A stretch of 23,564 bases of DNA, taken from the NCBI GenBank assembly GCA_964429195.1, contig CAYSBC010000029.1:1-23564 (forward strand). Reading direction: 5' to 3'. The stretch's first letter is position 1; the number at the start of each line of letters is the position of its first letter. The stretch is from JBBAFM01 sp041655415. GTDB taxonomy: Bacteria > Bacillota > Clostridia > Peptostreptococcales > JAAYPU01. The notes under the pieces are model-generated. The model made no database searches. It saw only the letters and a list, made by a program, of their open reading frames with translations, and was not told the DNA's origin. Made by a program: the position numbers and the translations under genes. This document shows positions 1-6,406 of the stretch, piece by piece.

Positions 1-1126
1 TGGCCACAACTAATACCATAATAACACCAAACCAAATAGAATCATAGCCTAAAGTGCCTACAACAACAGGATAAAAAATTGGAGTCGTTAGTAAAACTAA
101 GGCTAAAGCATCCAAAAAGCATCCCAATATCAAATAAATGAAAAGAATGACGGCCAAAATAGCTACAGGGGGTAAAGGTAAACTTCCTGCCCAGCTTGCA
201 ATCTCAAAAGGAATCCTGCTTATGGCCATGAAGCGCCCAAAAATAATAGCACTGGCAATCATCAGCATAATCATAGCCGTAGTTCGCGTCGTATCTGCCA
301 CAGATTTTTTAAAGTTTTCCCAGGTTATACTTTTCCCCAACAAGGAAACAAGTAAAACTCCGGCAGCACCTATCGCTCCGGCCTCCGTTGGGGTAAACCA
401 ACCTTTAAAAAGGCCTCCGATTGAAATGGCAAAGATAATCAAAGCCTCAACCAAACCACCTTTTAATGCTTCCAATCTTTCTTTCCAACTGGCCTTAGGT
501 CCGGCAGGTCCCAAGGCAGGATTTCGAGACGTTATAATATAGATTGTAATCATATAAAGTATTGTCATCAATATTCCCGGAAGAATACCTGCCATAAAGA
601 GCTTCCCAACGGATTGCTCTGTTGCCATTCCGTAGACGATAAAAATAACACTGGGTGGAATCATAACGCCTAAAACTCCACCTGCTGCCACGCAAGCAGT
701 AGCTAAGGAATCATCGTATTTGTATTTCCTCATTTCAGGCAAAGCTATGGCACCCATGGTTGCAGCTGTCGCCGTATTGGAACCGCATATAGCACCAAAG
801 ATAGCACATGCTCCTTGAGTAGCAATTGCCAAACCACCCGGCAGATGACCTATCATCTTATAAGCAAATACATATAGTCTGCTACCTATGCCCGAATAGT
901 AAGCTAAAAAACCCATCCATACGAACATGGCAATAACACTCAGCGAATAGGATGAAAAGGTATTCACAATCTCTCTTGCCACCATATTGATTCCCACATC
1001 AAAAGAAGTGAGAACAGCAAACCCCACAAACCCCACGATGGTCATGGCAAAAGAAATTGGCATTTTTAGAGCCAGTAGGATAAAGAATACGATAATTCCG
1101 ATTAATCCTACTACAAAAGGATTCAT
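1..1126 (-). CDS. dctM: TRAP transporter large permease DctM (partial)
   Basis: This is the large integral-membrane subunit of a tripartite ATP-independent periplasmic (TRAP) transporter, which imports an organic acid or similar solute using the sodium or proton gradient. The frame is open from the ATG at 1126 through the left edge of the window, giving 375 codons. The usual family length is about 425 to 430, so roughly 50 C-terminal residues are missing. The translation is a chain of hydrophobic segments beginning MNPFVVGLIGIIVFF. It holds the family-typical glycine-rich stretch GAICGSNTATAATMGAI and a segment reading GWFTPTEAGAIGAAGV, both characteristic of DctM/SiaM proteins. A GTGAGGAAA ribosome binding site precedes the start, and ATGA overlaps the dctQ stop (1123-1126), so the two genes are translationally coupled. 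Family assignment is very secure. The substrate cannot be read from this subunit. Confidence 0.95.
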   Translation of the reverse strand, partial: MNPFVVGLIGIIVFFILLALKMPISFAMTIVGFVGFAVLTSFDVGINMVAREIVNTFSSYSLSVIAMFVWMGFLAYYSGIGSRLYVFAYKMIGHLPGGLAIATQGACAIFGAICGSNTATAATMGAIALPEMRKYKYDDSLATACVAAGGVLGVMIPPSVIFIVYGMATEQSVGKLFMAGILPGILMTILYMITIYIITSRNPALGPAGPKASWKERLEALKGGLVEALIIFAISIGGLFKGWFTPTEAGAIGAAGVLLVSLLGKSITWENFKKSVADTTRTTAMIMLMIASAIIFGRFMAISRIPFEIASWAGSLPLPPVAILAVILFIYLILGCFLDALALVLLTTPIFYPVVVGTLGYDSIWFGVIMVLVVA

Positions 1127-1707
1127 AGACTTTCCTCACTTATTGGCTTAGCTATCTTAACAAAGGCATTCTGAGCTTGGGGTCTGCTTTTTCTTAAGCC
1201 TTCTATTTTCATTCTATCTTTTACAAAAACCTTCCCCTTTACATTCTCTATTAATTCAATGGAAAGAGCCAGACTAAGGATTAGAAATCCAATGCCTACT
1301 AAAAATATAAAAGGGTAAACAGGTATCTCGGATGTAGCAGTTACCAGCCCTCTATCCATCATTGAAAAACCATGTTTTATTATGAATATAGTCGCGATGC
1401 TCCAAAAAACAAAGCCTATAAAATCATTGAAAATATCGACTATCCCTTGTATCTTTTGTGGCAAATATTTTGAAATAAACTCAACTGCTATATGTCCTTT
1501 AGCCAAAGCGCATTGTGCCAGCCCAAGAGCAATAGCCACAGCTGTTAAAAGACTCACGATTTCAAAAGTACCTTTTAAAGGACTATTAAAAACAGCTCTT
1601 AAGATAACGTTAGCGACGACCATGAGCATGACAAGTATGACAAAGATGCCGGCTATTTCATCTGAAATATGACTTATCTTTTTTACCGTATTTGAAAAAC
1701 CTTTCAT
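1123..1707 (-). CDS. dctQ: TRAP transporter small permease DctQ
   Basis: This is the small membrane subunit of the TRAP transporter, which pairs with DctM in the cytoplasmic membrane. The 194-residue product has four hydrophobic segments, around residues 18-38, 48-66, 90-112 and 130-152, the classic four-helix DctQ layout. The stretch ALGLAQCALAKGHIAVEF contains the conserved basic and acidic positions of the family. The C-terminal 40 residues are hydrophilic and somewhat longer than in many homologues. A strong GGGGAGG site lies 8 bases before the ATG. The stop overlaps the dctM start by four bases, and dctP ends 31 bases upstream, so dctP-dctQ-dctM is one operon. Confidence 0.93.
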   Translation of the reverse strand: MKGFSNTVKKISHISDEIAGIFVILVMLMVVANVILRAVFNSPLKGTFEIVSLLTAVAIALGLAQCALAKGHIAVEFISKYLPQKIQGIVDIFNDFIGFVFWSIATIFIIKHGFSMMDRGLVTATSEIPVYPFIFLVGIGFLILSLALSIELIENVKGKVFVKDRMKIEGLRKSRPQAQNAFVKIAKPISEESL

Positions 1708-1738
1708 TGACTGAACCTCCCCTAAACAAACTCTATAT

Positions 1739-2785
1739 TTACATTTCCGAATTATACTTTTCGGATAGATGGATGACTGTGTCTAAAATTTTTTGTCCTT
1801 CGAAGCCCTTTTTGTTCATGTTTTCTACAAATTCATTTTGTATAGGCTCAAGCTTCGATTTCCATTGATTAGCCTCTTCCTCTGAAAGAGTAAATACTTC
1901 AAGACCTTCTTTCTCGATGGACCAGGCTAGGGCTTCTTCATTTTGCATATCCCACAGGCCTGCCGCAACCTCATCCATAAATGTTGCATTAATAGCTAGA
2001 ATAGCTTCTTGATCTTTCTCATCGATACTATCCCAAACATCATTATTGACAGTGATAAAAAATAGGGTATTGTATAAAAACGGTGTCAGCGTTAGATTTT
2101 TCGTTACTTCAGCTTGGTTCCAACCCTTTAAAACTTCTATAGGACCAAGATTACCCTGGACAACGCCTTTGGATAAGGATTCATAAGCCTCTGACTGGGG
2201 CATGGCTACCGGGGTAGCCCCTAGAGCCTCCAATGTTTTAGCACTTAATCCTGTTGCTCTAATTTCCATACCATTCAGATCCTTTAATTCTTTAACAGGT
2301 GCTTTTGTATAGATATCCCCGGGGCCTGTAGCTATGACCATCATCAGTTTTGTATCCTGAATTTCTTTGGGGTTTAATTGCTGAATTCCTTCCCAAGCTA
2401 CCTTGGTAGCTACCTTAGAATTTTTGTAAGTAATACCGGGAAGTTCAAAGGCTTCTAATACAGGAAAAATGCCTCTCGTATAAGAAAAACAGGAAAGTCC
2501 CATTTCCGAAATACCATCGACAACACCTTGATAGATGGCATCCGCCTGAAGCAATGTTTGATTGTAATAACTATCAATCTTAACTCTTCCCTCAGTAGCT
2601 TCTTCAATTGCTTTTGACCAAGGCTGGACCAAATCAACCTCTATAGGATGGGTGTTTGGGAAAAAGTGGGCCAGTTTTATATGAACTTGGCCTTCCTTGT
2701 TTGCAGATGTGCTGTTGGAACATCCGGTAATCAACGCTAATACCACAACCATTAGACTTGCTATAACTCTTGATTTTACTTTCAT
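1739..2785 (-). CDS. dctP: TRAP transporter solute-binding lipoprotein DctP
   Basis: This is the extracytoplasmic substrate receptor of the TRAP system. The 348-residue product begins with a lipoprotein signal peptide whose lipobox reads LITGC, with Cys22 as the lipidated residue, as expected for a Gram-positive cell without a periplasm. The mature part has the DctP fold markers: IKLAHFFPNTHPI near residue 36, and NGMEIRATG with Arg176, the family's conserved carboxylate-binding arginine. GATPVAMPQSEAYESLSKGVVQG follows as a recognisable family block. The arginine suggests an organic-acid ligand, by family knowledge, but the exact substrate is unknown. AGGAGAG sits 6 bases before the ATG, and a candidate sigma-A promoter lies just upstream. 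It is the first gene of the operon. Confidence 0.95.
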   Translation of the reverse strand: MKVKSRVIASLMVVVLALITGCSNSTSANKEGQVHIKLAHFFPNTHPIEVDLVQPWSKAIEEATEGRVKIDSYYNQTLLQADAIYQGVVDGISEMGLSCFSYTRGIFPVLEAFELPGITYKNSKVATKVAWEGIQQLNPKEIQDTKLMMVIATGPGDIYTKAPVKELKDLNGMEIRATGLSAKTLEALGATPVAMPQSEAYESLSKGVVQGNLGPIEVLKGWNQAEVTKNLTLTPFLYNTLFFITVNNDVWDSIDEKDQEAILAINATFMDEVAAGLWDMQNEEALAWSIEKEGLEVFTLSEEEANQWKSKLEPIQNEFVENMNKKGFEGQKILDTVIHLSEKYNSEM

Positions 2786-2818
2786 TTTGCTCTCTCCTTT
2801 TTCAATGCTTCCAAAAAA

Positions 2819-2847
2819 ATAAAAAACACCTTGATAGGAGTTGTCAA
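2819..2847 (-). promoter_or_regulatory. Candidate promoter of the dctPQM operon
   Basis: On the minus strand a perfect -35 box TTGACA (2842-2847) is followed after 17 bases by TTTTAT (2819-2824), a 4/6 match to the -10 consensus. Transcription would begin near 2811, leaving a leader of about 25 bases with the dctP ribosome binding site. The perfect -35 and spacing favour it, and the weak -10 leaves room for activator dependence. No sigma-54 type GG/GC element was found here. Confidence 0.45.
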
Positions 2848-2914
2848 ATACGCATTCTTATAATCATAGACACACACGCCAACGCAGATAAATACAATCT
2901 ATCCGGCAACATAT

Positions 2915-3033
2915 CTACAATTATATTCTTATTTGGCCTACTTAACTACTTTCCTACACTTTAATTTTGGATCTCATAACCTACATTTTCTACATTTCCT
3001 ACAAAGCAGCAAACACTTTGCTACTTATCTACT
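2915..3033. repeat. Iteron-like CTAC(A/T) repeats upstream of the TRAP operon
   Basis: The four-base word CTAC, followed by A or T, occurs nine times on the plus strand, at 2915, 2938, 2946, 2954, 2981, 2990, 2999, 3021 and 3029. The spacing is mostly 8 or 9 bases; 2981, 2990 and 2999 are spaced exactly 9 apart. On the coding strand of dctP this is GTAG, lying about 130 to 250 bases upstream of its start. It could be a cooperative regulator-binding region or merely a low-complexity stretch. No coding sequence is supported here. Confidence 0.4.
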
Positions 3034-3117
3034 CTATTATTATGCTCTTCTTCCCTATAAATGTCAATACAAAAAGACTTTTCTCCTATTATATGCCGAA
3101 ATGGGCTTGAGAGGCAC

Positions 3118-3185
3118 CGCGATTTCAATCCTCTTTGAGGTTAAATGCAGTCGCGATTTCAATCCTCTTTGAGGTTAAATGCAGT
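3118..3185. repeat. Perfect 34-bp tandem duplication, CRISPR-repeat-like
   Basis: Two identical 34-base units stand head to tail, 3118-3151 and 3152-3185, with no spacer. Each contains ATTTCAATCC followed by a short inverted repeat CCTC-TTT-GAGG and then TTAAATGCAGT. Read on the minus strand each unit carries GGATTGAAAT near its end, which is the 3' signature of many type I and type III CRISPR repeats. A normal array would have spacers of 30 to 40 bases between repeats, and no cas gene is in the window. It is therefore listed as a repeat, possibly a relic or spacerless CRISPR remnant. Confidence 0.75.
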
Positions 3186-3192
3186 TTCGTGT

Positions 3193-3315
3193 GCAAAAAT
3201 TCGACTTATGTGTGGATTTTTTTCAATTTTCAAAGGATTATGCATGATATTCATGCAATATACGCATAAAATTGTATTTTTATACATTTTTTCCACACAC
3301 AAGTCGAATTTTTGC
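3193..3315. repeat. Palindromic element of 123 bp with 24-bp inverted ends
   Basis: The arms 3193-3216 and 3292-3315 are inverted copies matching at 23 of 24 positions; the left arm starts GCAAAAATTCGACTT. Inside, CAATTTT (3224-3230) pairs with AAAATTG (3268-3274), and TGCATGA-TAT-TCATGCA (3241-3257) is a further perfect palindrome, so the whole element could fold into one long hairpin. No open reading frame or clear target-site duplication is seen. It may be a MITE-like element or a transcription-ending structure downstream of the hypE-like gene. The inner edge of the right arm includes TTTTCCACA, one base off the DnaA box TTATCCACA, probably by chance. Confidence 0.7.
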
Positions 3316-3334
3316 TCATTTGGAGATGCGGATA

Positions 3335-3394
3335 TTTTTCTGTACCGGTTAATGGGGTGGGGACACTTTCCTGCACCGGTTAAATGGGGTGCAG
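3335..3394. repeat. REP-like imperfect repeat pair with hairpin
   Basis: Two near-identical segments, 3340-3359 (CTGTACCGGTTAATGGGGTG) and 3371-3391 (CTGCACCGGTTAAATGGGGTG, given here as CTGCACCGG then TTAAATGGGGTG), are separated by GGGACACTTTC. The second forms a hairpin with arms CTGCACC (3371-3377) and GGTGCAG (3388-3394). The GGGGACAC/CTGCACC wording resembles REP sequences mobilised by IS200-type RAYT transposases in Firmicutes, an inference by similarity only. It lies just past the stop of the hypE-like gene and may also help end its transcript. Confidence 0.5.
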
Positions 3395-3400
3395 CGCCTT

Positions 3401-4381
3401 CTACACCTTGTAAAGTTCATCCTTATCCGGTGGATCAATGGAGAAATCTTTCCCATCCTTTACCATGATGACATCCTTTTCGGTCATGACTCCAATAGCC
3501 GTTGCCAATATACCTTTTGCCTTTAATTGCTTTAAAAGATTGTCCTTTTTGTCTGCAGAAATAGTCATCAGCATACAGCCGCTGGATATTAAGCGCAAAT
3601 AATCGATGCCGTATACATCGCATATCTTTAGAGTTTCCTCCTTGACAGGGATGGCGTCAACCCTTATTCGAGCTCCCAGCTTGGAGCTTTGACATGTCTC
3701 CCATACAGCTCCCAAGATACCTCCTTCTGTCACATCATGCATAGAGGTGGCTCCTAGCCTCCCTCCAATGAGGCCTTCTTCAACGACACTGATCTCTTCA
3801 AGGAAACTCTTAGCATTATCAATGACATCCATGCTTACTTTTGCTTTGAGCTCTTCCTCATAATCGTAAGCGATAATGCCTGTTCCCTCTAGCCCTGCAT
3901 ATTTAGTTAGAATAATGGAGTCTCCTACCTGAACCTCCTTTTGGCTCGTGTATGCATCCTTTTTTCCTTTGCCGATAGCTGTAGAGACAATGACCGGCTT
4001 ATTCACAGCATGGGTTACTTCCGTATGGCCTCCGATTATCTCCACATGAAGCTTTTCTGCCTCATCGGCAGCTTGCTTCATAATAAATTCAATCTCCTCC
4101 TCGGTGGTGCTTTCCGGCACCATGACGGTAAGCATAATTCCAAGAGGTTCTACACCCTCTGAAGCTATATCGTTGCAAGAAACATGGATGGCCAACTTTC
4201 CTACTTCGCTGGCAGCCCCTGTAATAGGATCTGTTGAGAGAACACATACATCCTCCCCATAGTCGACGATAGCACAATCCTTGCCTATTCCCGGTCGGAC
4301 TAAAACCTCTTCTCGCTTATATTTGATATGTTTAAATACAATCTCTTCCAACAAATTACTGTCTAATTTTCCTATCTTCAT
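3401..4381 (-). CDS. HypE-like AIR synthase-related protein
   Basis: This 326-residue protein belongs to the AIR-synthase/HypE/ThiL/SelD fold of ATP-binding enzymes. Visible family segments are GIGKDCAIVD (31-40), STDPITG (49-55), VSCNDIASEGVEP (67-79) and the glycine-histidine stretch IIGGHTEVT (115-123), which build the nucleotide site. True HypE, which makes the cyanide ligand of NiFe hydrogenase, ends in a reactive cysteine (PRIC type). Here the C-terminus is DELYKV with no cysteine, and there are no other hyp genes nearby, so a hydrogenase role is unlikely. The gene starts 8 bases after ligA, with AGGTGG overlapping the ligA stop, so it is the last gene of the psuK-psuG-pcrA-ligA cluster. 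Its substrate is unknown. Confidence 0.85.
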   Translation of the reverse strand: MKIGKLDSNLLEEIVFKHIKYKREEVLVRPGIGKDCAIVDYGEDVCVLSTDPITGAASEVGKLAIHVSCNDIASEGVEPLGIMLTVMVPESTTEEEIEFIMKQAADEAEKLHVEIIGGHTEVTHAVNKPVIVSTAIGKGKKDAYTSQKEVQVGDSIILTKYAGLEGTGIIAYDYEEELKAKVSMDVIDNAKSFLEEISVVEEGLIGGRLGATSMHDVTEGGILGAVWETCQSSKLGARIRVDAIPVKEETLKICDVYGIDYLRLISSGCMLMTISADKKDNLLKQLKAKGILATAIGVMTEKDVIMVKDGKDFSIDPPDKDELYKV

Positions 4382-4389
4382 AACGCCAC

Positions 4390-6372
4390 CTATTTCATCA
4401 TTTCCTTGAATTTTTCTTCTGTCAAGATAGAGATTCCTAAGCTTTCAGCTTTTTCTAATTTGGATCCTGCTTCTTTTCCTGCTAACACATAATCTGTTTT
4501 TTTACTGACGCTACCGGTCACCTTACCGCCCATGCCTTCAATGATAGCCTGAGCTTCATTCCGGGTATATTCCTCCAGAGTTCCTGTGAGAACAAAGGTC
4601 TTGTTAAGGAAATTTTTATTCCCTTCTATTTCCTTTTGAGCACTTTCCATATTCACACCAGCTGCCTTGAGCCTATTCACTATCTCAACGTTTTTATCCT
4701 TGCTGAAATAATCAACTATACTATCAGCCATTTTATCACCGATTTCATCAATTTCAATAAAATCCTCATACTTCGCCTTCATGATTGCATTCATACTTCC
4801 GAATCTTTCCGCAATAAGCCTTGCACCCTTACTGCCTATAAGCTTAATACCCAGTCCAAACAATAAATTAGCCAAGTCATTTTGCTTGGACAGCTCAATG
4901 GCCTTCAGAATATTATCAGCGGATTTTTCACCCATACCTTCAAGATTCTTGATAGCATCCTTCTTCAAATAGTAGATATCGGCTACATCCTTTAAGAGTC
5001 CTTCATCGGCTATTTTTTCTATGATAGCTGTCCCTAAGCCCTCAATATTCATGGCATTCCGGGATACAAAATGAATAATCCCTCTCAGTGTTTGGGCAGG
5101 GCATTCTTCATTAACACATCTTAAAACGGCCTCACCTTCAAGCCTTATGGTTTTTTCATCACAGGCAGGGCAAGTTGTCGGCATGTGAAATTTTTCTTCC
5201 TTTCCGGTTCTTTTTTCCTTGATGACCCTCACCACTTCTGGGATAACATCTCCTGCCTTATGAATAATAACATGGTCGCCTATTTGAATGTCCTTATCTC
5301 TTATATAATCCTCGTTATGCAAAGTCGCAAAACTGATTAAAGATCCTGCTACTCTGACAGGCTCAAGCTCCGCCTTAGGCGTGATGGCTCCTGTTCGGCC
5401 TACCTGGACCAGTATATTTTTTATCACAGTTTCCTCTTCTTCAGCCTTAAATTTATAAGCTATAGCCCATCTTGGACTCTTAGCTTTCACTCCTAATATT
5501 TCTCTTTGAGCTAAATCATTGACCTTGACAACGAGCCCATCGATATCATAGCTGAGACTGGCTCTTTTTTCTTGCCACACTTCACATTCTGCTATGACCT
5601 CATCGATTGATTGGGCTACTTGATGGGCATTCACCTTAAACCCATTGTCTTGGAGGAATTTAAAGGCTTCTTCATGAGTCTTTATGGTGCTCCCCTCCAA
5701 ATATTGGATATTAAAAACAAAGATATCCAAAGGTCTTTTGGCCGTTATCCTAGGGTCTAATTGTCTAAGAGATCCGGCAGCTGCATTTCTCGGATTGGCA
5801 AAAATAGGTCCGCCAATGCGCTCTTGCTCTTCATTCAGTTTAAGAAAGCTCTTCTTGGGCAGATAAACTTCACCCCTTACTTCTAAATCCCTTTTTTCAG
5901 GAATGCTAAGAGGGATACTCTTTATCGTCTTAATATTCAGAGTCACATCTTCCCCTTTTATCCCATCTCCTCTTGTAGCTCCCTGTACTAAATAGCCATT
6001 TTCATATTTAAGCACGACGGATAACCCATCGATTTTTGGCTCGAGAACATATTTTACAGATGTTTCCAAAGCATTCTTCACCCGATTATCAAAATCAATC
6101 AATTCCTGCGTGTTGTATGAATTATCCAAACTCAGCATAGGAACTCGATGATAAGCCTGGGTGAAAGCTTTCAGAGGCTCCCCACCTACACGACGAGTTG
6201 GCGAGTCCGGTTGAATAAGGTTCGGATATTGGCTTTCCAATGTTTCCAACTCTTTCAGCTTTGTATCGTATTCCTTATCGGATATTTCCGGTTGATCCAA
6301 GACATAATATTGATAATTATGTTTTATCAATTCCTCCGTTAATTTTTTTATCCTTTGAGCAGCCTCTTTCAT
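4390..6372 (-). CDS. ligA: NAD-dependent DNA ligase LigA
   Basis: LigA seals nicks during replication and repair using NAD+ as adenylate donor. The 660-residue length is normal. The order of domains is complete: an N-terminal Ia domain contacting NAD (YxxD-type region around residues 20-40), the nucleotidyltransferase domain with the KxDG motif EPKIDG (Lys113 is the adenylated lysine), and an OB fold containing GRTGAITPKAELEPV (325-339). A four-cysteine zinc site follows (Cys401, Cys404, Cys419, Cys424), then helix-hairpin-helix repeats and a C-terminal BRCT domain from about residue 583 (FVLTGTLEEYTR). It lies 34 bases after pcrA, the usual pcrA-ligA pairing of Gram-positives, which supports coordinated supply for replication and repair. 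Two GAGG motifs precede the ATG; the one 13 bases away is the better candidate. Confidence 0.98.
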   Translation of the reverse strand: MKEAAQRIKKLTEELIKHNYQYYVLDQPEISDKEYDTKLKELETLESQYPNLIQPDSPTRRVGGEPLKAFTQAYHRVPMLSLDNSYNTQELIDFDNRVKNALETSVKYVLEPKIDGLSVVLKYENGYLVQGATRGDGIKGEDVTLNIKTIKSIPLSIPEKRDLEVRGEVYLPKKSFLKLNEEQERIGGPIFANPRNAAAGSLRQLDPRITAKRPLDIFVFNIQYLEGSTIKTHEEAFKFLQDNGFKVNAHQVAQSIDEVIAECEVWQEKRASLSYDIDGLVVKVNDLAQREILGVKAKSPRWAIAYKFKAEEEETVIKNILVQVGRTGAITPKAELEPVRVAGSLISFATLHNEDYIRDKDIQIGDHVIIHKAGDVIPEVVRVIKEKRTGKEEKFHMPTTCPACDEKTIRLEGEAVLRCVNEECPAQTLRGIIHFVSRNAMNIEGLGTAIIEKIADEGLLKDVADIYYLKKDAIKNLEGMGEKSADNILKAIELSKQNDLANLLFGLGIKLIGSKGARLIAERFGSMNAIMKAKYEDFIEIDEIGDKMADSIVDYFSKDKNVEIVNRLKAAGVNMESAQKEIEGNKNFLNKTFVLTGTLEEYTRNEAQAIIEGMGGKVTGSVSKKTDYVLAGKEAGSKLEKAESLGISILTEEKFKEMMK

Positions 6373-6406
6373 ATCCTCAATTTCCTCACTTTTATATCCT
6401 TGATAA

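Noticed and set aside
138..542. Plus-strand open frame of 134 codons opposite dctM
   Set aside because: It is antisense to a clear DctM coding sequence, has no ribosome binding site and no recognisable family features.
2786..2960. Sigma-54 promoter for the TRAP operon
   Set aside because: Some dct operons use sigma-54, but no TGGCAC-N5-TTGC type element was found; a sigma-A type candidate fits better.
3118..3185. A genuine CRISPR array
   Set aside because: There are only two repeat copies with no spacer between them and no cas genes in the window, so it is reported only as a CRISPR-like tandem repeat.
3193..3315. DnaA boxes or a replication origin in the palindromic element
   Set aside because: Only one 8/9 and one 7/9 match to the DnaA box occur, as by-products of the inverted repeat, and no dnaA, dnaN or partition genes are near.
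2933..3468. Two overlapping plus-strand open frames in the gene-free region (2933-3172 and 3145-3468)
   Set aside because: They run through the repeats, lack ribosome binding sites, and have low-complexity Phe/Leu/Tyr-rich translations, so coding is not supported.
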